The position numbers were made by a program, and so were the translations under genes. A stretch of DNA of 64,000 bases from Massilia polaris (GTDB lineage: Bacteria > Pseudomonadota > Gammaproteobacteria > Burkholderiales > Burkholderiaceae_D). The notes under the pieces are model-generated. The model made no database searches. It was not told where the DNA came from and was given only the letters and a program-made list of their open reading frames with translations. This document shows positions 9,216 through 19,300 of the stretch, piece by piece; the stretch's first letter is position 1; every line of letters starts with the position of its first letter. Location of the stretch: positions 1 through 64,000 of the forward strand of contig NZ_JABBGG010000002.1 in assembly GCF_012927275.1 (NCBI RefSeq), in the 5' to 3' direction.

Positions 9216-10364
9216 CTACAGGCGGTGGCTGCGGTCGGCGCGTGCGATCGCCTCGGGCAAGGTGACGCCGGTGCCGACGATCAGCACCTTGAACAGCTCG
9301 CCCATCTCGGCCGGCGACACCAATTTCTGCACCGCGTTCGCCTGCGGCAGGTAGCGCATCGGATCGTCCGGGCTGGTGCGCAGCAGCAGTTCGCCGAGGC
9401 CCGCGCCCAGCAGGAACGAGGCCTGGTTCATGTAGCCGAGCACGTCCACGCCATTGTCCTGGGCCGCCAGCGCCATCGCGGTGAAGTCGACGTGGGCGGT
9501 GATGTCCTGCAGGCCGGGCAGGTAGAACGGGTCGGGATGCGAATGGTGGCGGTAGTGGCACATCACGGTGCCGGTCTCGCGCTGGCCGACGTAATACTCG
9601 TGCGCCGGGAAACCGTAATCGAACAGGAAGGCCGCGCCGCTGCCCTTGCCGAGCATGCGCGCCAGCGAGGCCATGAAGCCGCCGGCGACCGGGTGCACCT
9701 CGGTCAGGTAACCCGCCGGCAGGAACTCCGCGTCCGGCACCTGCGCCGCGATGTGGGCGGCCAGCGATTCGGACGGCGCGCGCTCGGTGTACGCGAAGGC
9801 GCCGTTGTCGATGGTGACCATCACCTCAACCCAGCCTGCGGCGGTCTTTTTGACCAGCTCCACCGGCATCGCATCGAGCACCTCATTGGCCAGCACCACG
9901 CCGCTGAAGGAGTCCGGGAAGCCGTCCAGCCAGCGCACCTGCGGGAAGTCGCGCAGCGCTTCCTGCTGGCGCGCGCGCAGTTCGCCCGACAATTCGACAA
10001 TATAGTAGTGGTCCAGCGTGACGCCGGTTGCGTGTAGCGCGGTGAGCACGTCGCGCGCCAGTTTGCCGGTGCCGGCCCCGAATTCGAGGATATCGGGTGC
10101 GCTTTGGGCGATAATAGCGGCTGCCGCCTGCGCCAGCGTGGCGCCGAACAGCGATGTGATCTCGGGCGCGGTGGTAAAGTCGCCCGCCTCGCCCAGCTTG
10201 GCCGCACCGCCGCTGTAGTAGCCGAGGTTGGGCGCGTACAGGGCCAGCTCCATGAAGCGCGCGAACGAGATCGCCCCGCCGCTGGCGGCGATTTCGGCGG
10301 CGATCTGGTTCTGCAAGGCGTGGGACGCGGCCAGCGCGTCGCTGTCGGGAGCGGGTAAGGTCAT
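9216..10364 (-). CDS. MidA/NDUFAF7-family SAM-dependent methyltransferase
   Basis: 382 residues of the COG1565 (DUF185) family, whose mitochondrial member NDUFAF7 methylates an arginine of a complex I subunit. Features are the N-terminal FMELALYAPNLGYYSGG with FTTAPEIT, the SAM-binding loop EFGAGTGKLARDVL near residues 95-108, LANEVLDAMPVE near 155-166 and a DYGFPAHEYY segment. Family membership is clear; the bacterial substrate is not settled. The ATG at 10364 lies 38 bases from the divergent SDR start, so the two probably share a promoter region. Confidence 0.9.
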   Translation of the reverse strand: MTLPAPDSDALAASHALQNQIAAEIAASGGAISFARFMELALYAPNLGYYSGGAAKLGEAGDFTTAPEITSLFGATLAQAAAAIIAQSAPDILEFGAGTGKLARDVLTALHATGVTLDHYYIVELSGELRARQQEALRDFPQVRWLDGFPDSFSGVVLANEVLDAMPVELVKKTAAGWVEVMVTIDNGAFAYTERAPSESLAAHIAAQVPDAEFLPAGYLTEVHPVAGGFMASLARMLGKGSGAAFLFDYGFPAHEYYVGQRETGTVMCHYRHHSHPDPFYLPGLQDITAHVDFTAMALAAQDNGVDVLGYMNQASFLLGAGLGELLLRTSPDDPMRYLPQANAVQKLVSPAEMGELFKVLIVGTGVTLPEAIARADRSHRL

Positions 10365-10402
10365 CCCGGCATTGTAGCCATAACAGCTTGGATCAACAAT
10401 TT

Positions 10403-11185
10403 ATGCAAACTTCTGGAAGTACCACGTCAGCGCGCAAGGTCGCGCTGGTTACCGGCGCCGGCAAGCGCATCGGGCGTGCCATCGCGCTCGGTCTCGCGCA
10501 GGCCGGCTGGGACGTGGCCGTCCACTACCGCGGCTCGGAAGCCGAAGCGCTGGAAACTGCCGGCGGCGTGCGCGCGCTCGGCCGCCGCGCCGCGCTGCTG
10601 CAATGCGAGCTGGCCGACGAAGCGCAGGTGCGCGCCCTGCTGGCGCGCGCGTTCGCGGAACTGGGTCCGGTCAGCTGCGTGGTCAACAACGCCTCGCTGT
10701 TCGAATACGACAATCCGACCAGCTTCTCGCCGGCGCTGCTGGCCGCGCACATGCAGGCCAACCTGACCGCCCCGCTGCTGCTGGCGCAGGCGCTGCACGC
10801 GGCCACGCCGCCTGATGGCGAAGCGGTCGTGATCAACCTGCTGGACCAGAAACTGTACAATCTGAACCCGGATTTTTTGTCGTACACGCTGTCGAAATCG
10901 GCGCTGCACACCGCCACCACGATGCTGGCGCAAGCGCTGGCGCCGACGGTTCGCGTGGTCGGCGTCGCGCCCGGCCTGACGATGGTCTCGGGCGACCAGA
11001 CCGAATCCGGCTTCGCCAGGGCGCACCAGGCCACGCCGCTGGGCCGCTCCAGCACTCCGCAGGACATCGTCGACGCGGTCTGCTACGCAGCGTCGGCGCG
11101 CGCCGTCACCGGCACCACTTTACTCGTCGACGGCGGCCAGCATTTGCTGCAGCTGCCGCGCGACGTCATGTTCTTACAAAAATAG
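10403..11185 (+). CDS. Short-chain dehydrogenase/reductase, pteridine reductase (FolM)-like
   Basis: 260 residues if started at ATG 10403; a TTG at 10388 is in frame. This classical SDR has the nucleotide motif TGAGKRIG near residues 15-22, whose Lys-Arg matches NADPH-preferring pteridine reductases. It also has the NNASLF segment (NNAG equivalent) and the catalytic YTLSK. The next gene is a dihydroneopterin aldolase 9 bases downstream, and FolM-type dihydromonapterin reductases act in the same pterin pathway, so a role in tetrahydromonapterin or folate reduction is likely. Substrate assignment is inferred from the TGAxKR motif and context; a generic SDR function cannot be excluded. Confidence 0.87.
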   Translation: MQTSGSTTSARKVALVTGAGKRIGRAIALGLAQAGWDVAVHYRGSEAEALETAGGVRALGRRAALLQCELADEAQVRALLARAFAELGPVSCVVNNASLFEYDNPTSFSPALLAAHMQANLTAPLLLAQALHAATPPDGEAVVINLLDQKLYNLNPDFLSYTLSKSALHTATTMLAQALAPTVRVVGVAPGLTMVSGDQTESGFARAHQATPLGRSSTPQDIVDAVCYAASARAVTGTTLLVDGGQHLLQLPRDVMFLQK

Positions 11186-11194
11186 AGGTAACCC

Positions 11195-11593
11195 ATGCTG
11201 TCCGCCCTTAACCACCCCAAGCTGAGCGACTGCCGCCGGCTGTTCCTGCGCAATTACGAAGTGATGATCAACATCGGGGTGCACGATTTCGAGAAGAAGG
11301 GCGAGCAGCGCGTCCTGATCAACGTCGACCTGTACATCCCGCTGGCGCTGTCGACGCCGACCGCAGACCATCTCGAAGAAGTGGTCGACTACGACTTCAT
11401 GCGCGAAACCATCGCGCGCCGCATGGCGCAAGGCCACGTGCACCTGCAGGAATCGCTGTGCGACGACGTGGTGCGTTCGATGCTGGCGCACCCGAAGGTG
11501 CGCGCGGTGCGCGTGTCGACGATGAAGCCGGACGTGTACCCGGACTGCGAAGGCGTCGGCGTCGAAGTCTTCCGCATCAAGGAGGACGTATGA
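11195..11593 (+). CDS. folB: Dihydroneopterin aldolase/epimerase (FolB family)
   Basis: 132 residues. The family converts 7,8-dihydroneopterin to 6-hydroxymethyl-dihydropterin plus glycolaldehyde in folate synthesis, or epimerises the triphosphate form (FolX). It has the opening [18 protein letters not shown], the YDFMRETI segment, the glutamate motif QESLCDDV and the late Lys of STMKPDVY, which aligns with the catalytic Lys of FolB. The ribosome site AGAGGTAA lies 7 bases upstream. The stop overlaps the ttcA start in an ATGA junction, implying translational coupling. FolB versus FolX cannot be decided from sequence alone. Confidence 0.9.
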   Translation: MLSALNHPKLSDCRRLFLRNYEVMINIGVHDFEKKGEQRVLINVDLYIPLALSTPTADHLEEVVDYDFMRETIARRMAQGHVHLQESLCDDVVRSMLAHPKVRAVRVSTMKPDVYPDCEGVGVEVFRIKEDV

Positions 11594-12498
11594 ACGCGGC
11601 GGTGATGGAAGCGGTAGCCGACAAGGCCGGCTACGAGAACAACAAGCTGCACAAGCGCCTGTGCCGCCTGGTCGGCCAGGCCATCGGCGACTTCAACATG
11701 ATCGAAGACGGCGACAAGATAATGGTCTGCCTGTCCGGCGGCAAGGACAGCTACGCGCTGCTCGACATCCTGATGACGCTGCGCGAACGCGCGCCGATCA
11801 AGTTTGAACTGGTGGCGGTCAACCTCGACCAGAAGCAGCCGAACTTCCCGGCGGAGATCCTGCCGGCCTACCTGGAAAAGCTGGGCATCCCCTTCCACAT
11901 CGAGAACCAGGACACCTACAGCATCGTCAAGCGCCTGATCCCGGAAGGGAAGACCACCTGTTCGCTGTGCTCGCGCCTGCGCCGCGGCATTTTGTACCGC
12001 GTAGCTGATGAACTGGGCTGCAACAAGATCGCGCTGGGCCACCACCGCGACGACATCCTCGAGACCTTCTTCCTGAACATGTTCTTCGGCGGGAAGCTGA
12101 AGGGCATGCCGGCCAAGCTGGTGTCGGACGACGGCAAGCACATGGTGATCCGCCCGATGGCGTATGTGAAGGAAGCCGACACCACGCGCTATGCGGAAGT
12201 GAAGGGATTCCCGATCATCCCGTGCGACCTGTGCGGCTCGCAGGAGAACCTGCAGCGCAAGCAGATCAAGAACATGATGCGCGAGTGGGACAAGAAGACA
12301 CCGGGCCGCTGCGAGAATATCTTCTCGGCGCTGTCGACCGTGGTGCCGTCGCACCTGATGGACCGCGGGATGTTTGGGTTCACCGATTTGAAGACGGATG
12401 GGATGCCCAACCCGCTGGGCGATATTGCGTTTGATGAGGAGCCGTGCTCGACGCCGGCTACAGGACTGGGCACGATAAGCCTGCAGCGGGTGCCTTGA
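11590..12498 (+). CDS. ttcA: tRNA 2-thiocytidine(32) synthetase TtcA
   Basis: 302-residue PP-loop ATPase that thiolates cytidine 32 of certain tRNAs using a [4Fe-4S] cluster. The PP-loop SGGKDSY sits near residues 49-55, and the cluster cysteines are in the [10 protein letters not shown] segment plus CDLCGSQ further on. [17 protein letters not shown] is the typical helix. The length matches the family (about 300). I start at the ATG overlapping the folB stop; a longer frame to 11458 only shadows folB. It is probably the third gene of the SDR-folB-ttcA unit. Confidence 0.96.
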   Translation: MNAAVMEAVADKAGYENNKLHKRLCRLVGQAIGDFNMIEDGDKIMVCLSGGKDSYALLDILMTLRERAPIKFELVAVNLDQKQPNFPAEILPAYLEKLGIPFHIENQDTYSIVKRLIPEGKTTCSLCSRLRRGILYRVADELGCNKIALGHHRDDILETFFLNMFFGGKLKGMPAKLVSDDGKHMVIRPMAYVKEADTTRYAEVKGFPIIPCDLCGSQENLQRKQIKNMMREWDKKTPGRCENIFSALSTVVPSHLMDRGMFGFTDLKTDGMPNPLGDIAFDEEPCSTPATGLGTISLQRVP

Positions 12499-12548
12499 TG
12501 CACACTACGTCATAATTCCAGCGTCAAGCGCCTCATTCGGGAGATATC

Positions 12549-14018
12549 TTGGTACGCGCTAAAAGAACGAAAAATCCGGCCCGCGCACCTTCCCCGGCCA
12601 GGACCCTGCTGATGCTGTCGGTGCTGGCCGCTGCGGTGCTGGCCGCTGCCGCCGTTGGAACCGCATGGTTCCTCGACAGCCGCGGCGTTACGCCGCGCGC
12701 GCTCGCGCCGTACGTCGCCAAGCGCAGCTCTGGCCACAACCAGGCCATCGAACAATCCGGCAAGTGGATGCAGCGGACGCTCATTTCGCTCGACCGCGGC
12801 AGCCTGTACGCAGGTGACGACGGCCTGCTCCAGATGCGTCCAGGCGCACAGGCGCGGGCAGCGCCGCCACTTGCCGTGCGCGCGCTGGCTGTGTCCAGTG
12901 TGGCGCAACTGCGCGAGGCAATGGCTGGCGCCATGCCCGGAGATGTCATCACACTGGCGCCCGGCGAGTACGCCATCATGCGCGGCGAACTGGGCGCCCG
13001 GCGTCCGGGAGCCGAGGGCAGCCCGATCGTCGTGCGTGCGGAACGGCCCGGCACCGCCGTCATCGAGATGGGCATTACCGAAGGTTTCAAGGTGACGGCC
13101 CCGCACTGGACGTTCGAGAACCTGACGATTCGCGGCACCTGCAAATATCAGCTGTACTGCGAGCACGCGTTCCACGTAGTCGGGAACGCCGACCATTTCA
13201 CGGCCCGCAACAACACCATCGTCGACTTCAACTCGCACTTCAAGATCAACGGGCGCCGCGGCGATTTCCCGGATCATGGCGCCATCATCGGCAACACCAT
13301 CACCAATACGACGATCCGCGACACCGGCACGGCGGTGACCCTGGTCGACCTGGTGTCGGGCAGCGACTGGGTCATCCGCGGCAACGTGATTACTGACTTT
13401 ATCAAAGGCGGCGGCGACCGGATCAGCTACGGCGTCTTTGCCAAGGGCGCCGGCGCCCGCAATATCCTCGAGCAGAACATCGTCGTCTGCGAGCACCTGC
13501 TGCGCGGCCCCGGGCAGCGCGTCGGCATGTCGCTCGGCGGCGGCGGCACCGCCAAGCGGTATTGCCGCGACAGGCGCTGCATCACCGAACAGGACGACAG
13601 CGTGATCCGCGCCAACCTGATCGCGTCATGCTCCGATGACGGCGTCTACCTCAACAGCGCAGCGCGCAGTGTCGTGAGCCACAACACAGTGCTCGATACG
13701 GGAGGCATCGTCGTGCGCTTCGCCGAGAGCAGCGCTGAGGTCGAGGGCAACCTGGTCGATGGCGCAATCCGCAGCCGCGATGGCGGCGTGGTACGCGCGC
13801 ACGACAACTTCGACACCAGCATCATGGCCCTTTACGCAGGCAGCCATGCGGTACGCCAGCTGTTTACCGGATCGTCGGTGGCGACGCTGGACTGGGCCGG
13901 CGAGCCGGCACGGCGCGAGGCCCCGCCGGCAAAGCCCGCGCCCGACCTGTGCGGCGGGCGGCGCCCCTCGCTTCCGGCCTACGGTGCGTTCGAAGCGCTG
14001 GCAGGCTGCAGGCAGTAG
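12549..14018 (+). CDS. Membrane-anchored right-handed parallel beta-helix protein
   Basis: 489 residues from a TTG at 12549 with GGGAG 6 bases upstream; no ATG is available before the membrane helix. A basic N-terminus (RAKRTKNPAR) leads into a transmembrane segment near residues 20-42, so the rest should be periplasmic. Residues about 115-400 show repeats of the pectate-lyase-like right-handed beta-helix: LREAMAGAMPGDVITLAPG, ITEGFKVTAPHWTFENLTI, ARNNTIVDF, IRGNVITDF, IRANLIAS and VSHNTVLDT. The opening segment resembles chondroitinase B-type polysaccharide lyases, but I cannot identify catalytic residues. A polysaccharide-binding or degrading role is inference. It is not obviously coupled to its neighbours. 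Confidence 0.8.
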   Translation: MVRAKRTKNPARAPSPARTLLMLSVLAAAVLAAAAVGTAWFLDSRGVTPRALAPYVAKRSSGHNQAIEQSGKWMQRTLISLDRGSLYAGDDGLLQMRPGAQARAAPPLAVRALAVSSVAQLREAMAGAMPGDVITLAPGEYAIMRGELGARRPGAEGSPIVVRAERPGTAVIEMGITEGFKVTAPHWTFENLTIRGTCKYQLYCEHAFHVVGNADHFTARNNTIVDFNSHFKINGRRGDFPDHGAIIGNTITNTTIRDTGTAVTLVDLVSGSDWVIRGNVITDFIKGGGDRISYGVFAKGAGARNILEQNIVVCEHLLRGPGQRVGMSLGGGGTAKRYCRDRRCITEQDDSVIRANLIASCSDDGVYLNSAARSVVSHNTVLDTGGIVVRFAESSAEVEGNLVDGAIRSRDGGVVRAHDNFDTSIMALYAGSHAVRQLFTGSSVATLDWAGEPARREAPPAKPAPDLCGGRRPSLPAYGAFEALAGCRQ

Positions 14019-14033
14019 GTCGGGCCCGGCGCG

Positions 14034-15791
14034 TTACGGCGCGACGATCCCGCGCAGTACCGGATAACTGTTGTAACGCTCGTCCCACGACGCATGGCGT
14101 TTTGCGAAGAACTCAAGGCGCGCGCTCGGGTTTTTTGCAAACGCCGCGTCGGTCTCGATGCGCTTCTTGAATTCCGCAGCTACTGCCGGATCGGCCGCCA
14201 TCTGCTCGCGCGCCACGTCCTCGGCCACATACTCTTCCATGTACTCCTTGCGCTCGAACGCGTTATTGAACCCGCCCCAGGCCAGGATCGAGTCCGGCGC
14301 ATTCGGCTCGAACAGCGCCATCACCAGGCGCGCCTTCGGCTGCGCGATCGGCACGAACAGCATGCCCTTCGCCAGCGTGCGCGCTTCAGGCGTCCATCCG
14401 CCTTCGAGCGTCAGGCGCTGGTGCGATTCGAGCGAGCCGGCGCCAAAGGTCACCTTATCGGCGCGGAAGCTCTCAACGTCCGCCGAGGCTTCCTTGTCCA
14501 GCGTACGGAAGCTGATGCCGTGCTGTTTCAGCTTGGCCGACACCATCGCCGCATGCGCGGCCGGTACGATGTAGCCGGCCTTTGGCGCGGTAGCGGACAT
14601 GTCCGGAACGATCTCGTCGCGCAGCGGTACGGTCCAGATTTGCGGCCTGGTTTCGTCGTAGCGCGTCATCAGGATGCCCGAGACATCCGACGGCGTGCGC
14701 GTGTACGCATAGCCGCGGAAGTCGATCATGCGGACCTTGCCGGTCGCCTTGTAGGTCATCGGGACGATGCTGCCGCCGAGGTTCGATGCGCGCGCGTCCG
14801 CCTCGTAAGCGGCCTTCTGCCACGCCTTGCCATGCTGCGCCACCTGCGCCAGCACCGAGACCACGGTGTTTCGCGTAACGCGCACGCGGGTCGGATAATC
14901 CTTCCACGAGTGCGTTTCGACCAGCATCGCGAGGCGGTTGCGCAGCGGGAAGTAGCCGGTCGAGAAGCGCGGGTCGGGCACGCCATCGACGAAGCCCGAT
15001 TGCGGATCGTCGGTTTCGGCGAACGACATGTAGAAGGCGTGCGGCATCGAGCCCTGCTTTTCGATATCGGCCAGCACCTTGGTGCGCAGCGCCAGCCCGG
15101 CCTTGCGGAACTCGACGTCGGCCGAATGCACCGGCTCGACCTGGATCGACACGTCGTGCTCGAACTTGGCGCCGTTGGTGACGTGCAGGTCGACGTAGGC
15201 CAGCGGATCCCACGCGTTCACCAGCGCCAGCATGGCCCGCATCTCGGGCGCGTCGGCCTTGACGTAGTCGCGGTTCAGGTTGAAGTTCTGCGCCGTGGTG
15301 CGCCAGCCCATTTCAACCGGGCCGCGCTGGTTCGGGCGGTTCCACTCCTTGAAGCGCTCATGCCCGTCGATGTTGAAGACCGGGACGAACAGCAGCACCT
15401 GCTTGTCGAGCGCACCGGGAGCGGCGCGGTTCTCGAGCACTTCGCGCAGCGCCAGGAAGCCGGCATCCTTGCCGTCGATTTCCCCGGCGTGGATGCCGCC
15501 CTGGACCAGCACCACAGGCAGGCCGCGCTGCCTGGCCGCCTGCGGCGTGAAGGCTCCGGCGCGCGTGACGATCAGCGCCTTCATCGGGCGGCCTTCCGGC
15601 GTGACGCCAAAATCGACGCACTTCACCTGCTTCGGATACGCGCGCTGGAAGTCGGCGCACAGCTTGATCACTTCGTCGTAGCGGCCAGTGCGCTGGAAGC
15701 CCGAACGCTCGGAGACCGTGGTCAGGTCGGGCGCGGCATGGGAAAGGGGAACGGCGGACAGAAGGGCAAGCAGTAACGCAGAACGAATCAT
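14034..15791 (-). CDS. Secreted M14-family zinc carboxypeptidase
   Basis: 585 residues from ATG 15791, with GGAG 8 bases upstream. An N-terminal signal peptide (MIRSALLLALLSAVPLSHAA) predicts export. The catalytic domain spans about residues 50-340: zinc ligands HAGEIDG near 113-119 and the later His of VDLHVTNG, an FNLNRDY segment, and the catalytic Glu in VETHSWKDY. About 250 C-terminal residues follow, longer than a bare carboxypeptidase A domain; their role is unknown. It probably trims peptides in the periplasm or outside the cell for nutrition. It converges on the beta-helix gene with a 15-base gap. Confidence 0.9.
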   Translation of the reverse strand: MIRSALLLALLSAVPLSHAAPDLTTVSERSGFQRTGRYDEVIKLCADFQRAYPKQVKCVDFGVTPEGRPMKALIVTRAGAFTPQAARQRGLPVVLVQGGIHAGEIDGKDAGFLALREVLENRAAPGALDKQVLLFVPVFNIDGHERFKEWNRPNQRGPVEMGWRTTAQNFNLNRDYVKADAPEMRAMLALVNAWDPLAYVDLHVTNGAKFEHDVSIQVEPVHSADVEFRKAGLALRTKVLADIEKQGSMPHAFYMSFAETDDPQSGFVDGVPDPRFSTGYFPLRNRLAMLVETHSWKDYPTRVRVTRNTVVSVLAQVAQHGKAWQKAAYEADARASNLGGSIVPMTYKATGKVRMIDFRGYAYTRTPSDVSGILMTRYDETRPQIWTVPLRDEIVPDMSATAPKAGYIVPAAHAAMVSAKLKQHGISFRTLDKEASADVESFRADKVTFGAGSLESHQRLTLEGGWTPEARTLAKGMLFVPIAQPKARLVMALFEPNAPDSILAWGGFNNAFERKEYMEEYVAEDVAREQMAADPAVAAEFKKRIETDAAFAKNPSARLEFFAKRHASWDERYNSYPVLRGIVAP

Positions 15792-15898
15792 CGACAAGGC
15801 TCCGGCAGGGTTGGGGAATGCAAGCCGGAAATTATAGTCGCGTTTGCGAGTGTCTAGTGGATCGGGATTGACCTCGCCGTGGCCGCGACTGCGCGGCA

Positions 15899-16282
15899 TT
15901 AAGGCAGCGTGTAGTTGATTTCGTAGAAGTGCTGGTCGCCATTGATGCTGAGCGTGAGCTTGCCGTCGATGCCGGTAAGCTCGCCTGTGCCCGAACCCGG
16001 GACGATGGAGATCGTCAGGTCGTTGGCGCTGTTGTGCATGGTGCCGGTGTGCGCGAGGGCGAAGTCGCCTTGTTTGCCGTTGAGGGCGCCGGAGACGTGT
16101 TCGATGGCGACGTAGGAGGCTGAGCCTGTGGCAGGATTGCCGGCGGAGAGCATTTCGCCTTGTGCGGTCGCGACCAGGTCACCGAAGTATTGTTTGTCCA
16201 TCATCATGCGGCCGACGCGGGTGCGGCCCGGTTCCGGCGGAGCGGGTTTGAGCTGGACTTCGAAGGCGCCTTTGGCTTGCAT
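15899..16282 (-). CDS. DUF3224 family protein
   Basis: 127 residues from ATG 16282 (MQAKGAFEVQLKP), preceded by GAGGAG. It matches the small, all-beta DUF3224 family: FEVQLKPAPP, an LVATAQGEML segment, SASYVAIEHVSGALNGKQGDF, HTGTMHN and IDGKLTLSINGDQHFYEINY. Function of the family is not established; the fold resembles an allene oxide cyclase-like barrel and may bind small ligands. No signal peptide. It stands alone between the peptidase and the ferredoxin oxidoreductase gene. Confidence 0.85.
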   Translation of the reverse strand: MQAKGAFEVQLKPAPPEPGRTRVGRMMMDKQYFGDLVATAQGEMLSAGNPATGSASYVAIEHVSGALNGKQGDFALAHTGTMHNSANDLTISIVPGSGTGELTGIDGKLTLSINGDQHFYEINYTLP

Positions 16283-16318
16283 GATTCGTCTCCTCATGAT
16301 TGTTGGCAGTAGCGTATT

Positions 16319-16350
16319 GTAGGGCGGACAGCGAAGCACCTCCGCCCTAC
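16319..16350. repeat. 10-bp perfect hairpin between DUF3224 and iorAB genes
   Basis: GTAGGGCGGA (16319-16328) pairs with TCCGCCCTAC (16341-16350) around a 12-base loop. It lies just downstream of the leftward iorAB stop. No T-run follows on either strand, so it is not a typical intrinsic terminator. The end sequence CCGCCCTACG recurs in the hairpin at 22345-22375, suggesting a dispersed palindromic repeat. Confidence 0.55.
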
Positions 16351-16362
16351 GTGTAACAGTGC

Positions 16363-19300
16363 TTACGCTACACGGGTGATTTCAATCGCTTTCCCGAAGT
16401 TCGCCAGCAGCGACGCTTCCTTCTCTTTCGCCGCCTTCAGGTGACGTTCCTTCACGTGACCATAGCCGCGGATATCTTCAGGAATGCTGGCAATCGCCAC
16501 CGCCTGCGACAGGTTCGTCGCGTTCAGCTTCGGCAGCAGACCGCCAACCGTATTGCGATACTCGGCGATCAGCGCGCGTTCCATCTTGCGCTCGGCCGTG
16601 TAGCCGAACACGTCGAACATCCCGCCGCGCAGGCCCTTCAGCTTGGCCAGCATGCCGAACGCCTTCATCATCCAGGGCCCGAACTCCTGCTTGACCAGCT
16701 GCCCTTTGCTGTCGTGCTTTGCCAGCAGCGGCGGCGCCAGGTGGAACTTGAGCTGGTAGTCGCCCTCGAACATGCCCGCGATCTTTTCCTTGAACGCGCC
16801 GTCGGTGTACAGGCGGGCGACTTCATACTCGTCCTTGTACGCCATCAGCTTGTAGTAGTAGCGCGCGACGGCTTCGGTGAGACGCGTGCCCTTGCCCAGC
16901 TTTTCTTCGTCCGCGCGCACCTGGTCGACGAACGACTTGTACTGCTGCGCGTACGCCACGTCCTGGTAGGCGGTCAGCAGCTCGACGCGGCGCTTGATGA
17001 CGTCGTCCAGCGTTTGCGTGCGCTTGAACTCGATGACCTTGGCCGGCGTCGTCATGCGAACCACCGATGCGACGTCATGCGCCGCGGTGCGGCCCCAGGT
17101 GAAGGCGGCCTTGTTGAAGCCAACCGCCACGCCGTTCAGTTCAATCGCTTTGATGATCGACGCTTCGGTCAGGGGCACCTGGCCTTTTTGCCACGCGTAG
17201 CCGAGCATGAACATGTTGGTCGCAATCGAGTCGCCCATCAGCGCGGTGGCCATCTGGCCGGCGTCGACGAAGTCCACTTTCTCTGCGCCGCAAGCCTGGA
17301 TGATCTGGTTCTTCGACGACTCGGCCGGGAACTGCCAGTCCGGGTTCTTGACGAATGCCGCGGTCGACGAACCGGTCGAATTGATCGCAGCGTAGGTGCG
17401 GCCTTCGCCCATGCGCGAAACTGCATCGCGGCTGGCGGTGACGATCAAGTCGCAACCGATGACCAGGTTGGCGCTGCCGGTACCGACACGGGTCGAGTGC
17501 AGGTCGGCCTGGTTGTCGGCGAGCCGTACGTGCGACATCACAGGGCCGCCCTTCTGGGCCAGTCCGCTCATGTCCAGCACGATCGCGCCCTTGCCTTCAA
17601 CGTGGGCAGCCATCGCCAGGATCTGGCCAACGGTAACCACGCCGGTGCCGCCGATACCGGTGATCAGGATGCCATACGGCTCCGCGATCGACGGCAGTGC
17701 AGGCGTCGGCAGGACTGGCGGAGCGGCTTCGCCCGCAGCAGCCTTCTTCGGCTTCTTCAGCGAACCGCCTTCCACCGTCACGAAGCTCGGGCAGAAACCG
17801 GTCACGCAGGAGAAGTCCTTGTTGCAGGAGGACTGGTTGATCTGGCGCTTGCGGCCCAGTTCAGTTTCCAGCGGCTCCACCGACAGGCAGTTCGACTGCA
17901 CGGAGCAGTCGCCGCAGCCTTCGCAGACGGCTTCGTTGATCACGGCGCGCTTGGCCGGATCCGGGTACTCGTTACGCTTCCGGCGGCGGCGCTTCTCGGA
18001 CGCGCAGGTCTGGTCGTAGATCATGGCCGACACGCCCGGCTTGTCGCGCAGTTCGCGCTGCACGTCCATCAACTCGGAGCGGTGGCGCACGGTGACGCCT
18101 TCCGCCCACTTGTAGTCGGACGGGTACTTCTCCGGTTCGTCGGTGACGACGATGATCGGACCCACGCCTTCGGCCGCGATCTGGCGCGAGATCATGCCAG
18201 GGTCGAGCGGGCCGTCGAATTCCTGGCCGCCGGTCATCGCGACCGCGTCGTTGAACAGGATCTTGTAGGTGATGTTGACCTTGGCCGACACCGCCGCGCG
18301 GATCGCCAGGATCCCCGAGTGGAAGTAAGTGCCGTCGCCGAGGTTGGTGAACACGTGCTTCTCGTTGGTGAACGGCGCCTGGCCGACCCAGGTGACGCCT
18401 TCGGCGCCCATGTGGGTGAAGGTCGAGGTCTCGCGGTCCATCCACAGCACCATGTAGTGGCAGCCGATGCCGGCCAGTGCGCGCGAACCTTCCGGCACCT
18501 TGGTCGACGAGTTGTGCGGACAGCCCGAGCAGAAGTAAGGCGTGCGGTCGGTGTCCGGATTCGGCTTGGCCGAGAAGTTCTTCAGCACCAGCTCTTTCGC
18601 TTCGAGGAAGGCGATACGCTCGCGCACGCGCTGCTCGACCGGGTGGCCGGCGCAGTAGTGCGAAATTCGGCTGGCGATCGCGCGTGCGATCAGCGCAGGA
18701 TTCAGCTCATACGTCGCCGGCAGCAGCCAGTCGCCGTGGCCGGTGCCGTTCTTGTTCGACCATTCGCCGGTGTCGTCGAACTTGCCGACCACGCGCGGAC
18801 GCTCGCCGTCCGGCAGGTTGTACAGCTCTTCCTTCAGCGCGTACTCGAGGATCTGGCGCTTCTCTTCGATCACCAGGATTTCGTCGAGGCCGGCCGCGAA
18901 TTCATGCACGCCTTCCGCTTCGAGCGGCCAGGTCATGCCGATCTTGTAGAGGCGGATGCCGATGTCGGCCGCGGCCTGCTCGTCGATGCCCAGGTCGGCC
19001 AGCGCCTGGCGCGTGTCGAGGTAGGACTTACCGGCGGTGATGATGCCGATGCGCGGCTTCGGGCTGTCCCAGATGATCTTGTTAAGCTTGTTGGCGCGTG
19101 CGTACGCAAGTGCGGCGTACCACTTGTAGGTGTTCATCCGTACTTCCATATCGAGCACGGTGTCCGGCCAGCGGATATTCAGGCCGCCTTCCGGCATGGC
19201 GAAGTCGGTAGGCATGACGATCTGGACGCGGTCCGGATCGAAGTCCACCACGGCGCCAGACTCGATGATGTCGGTCACGCACTTCATCGACACCCACAGG

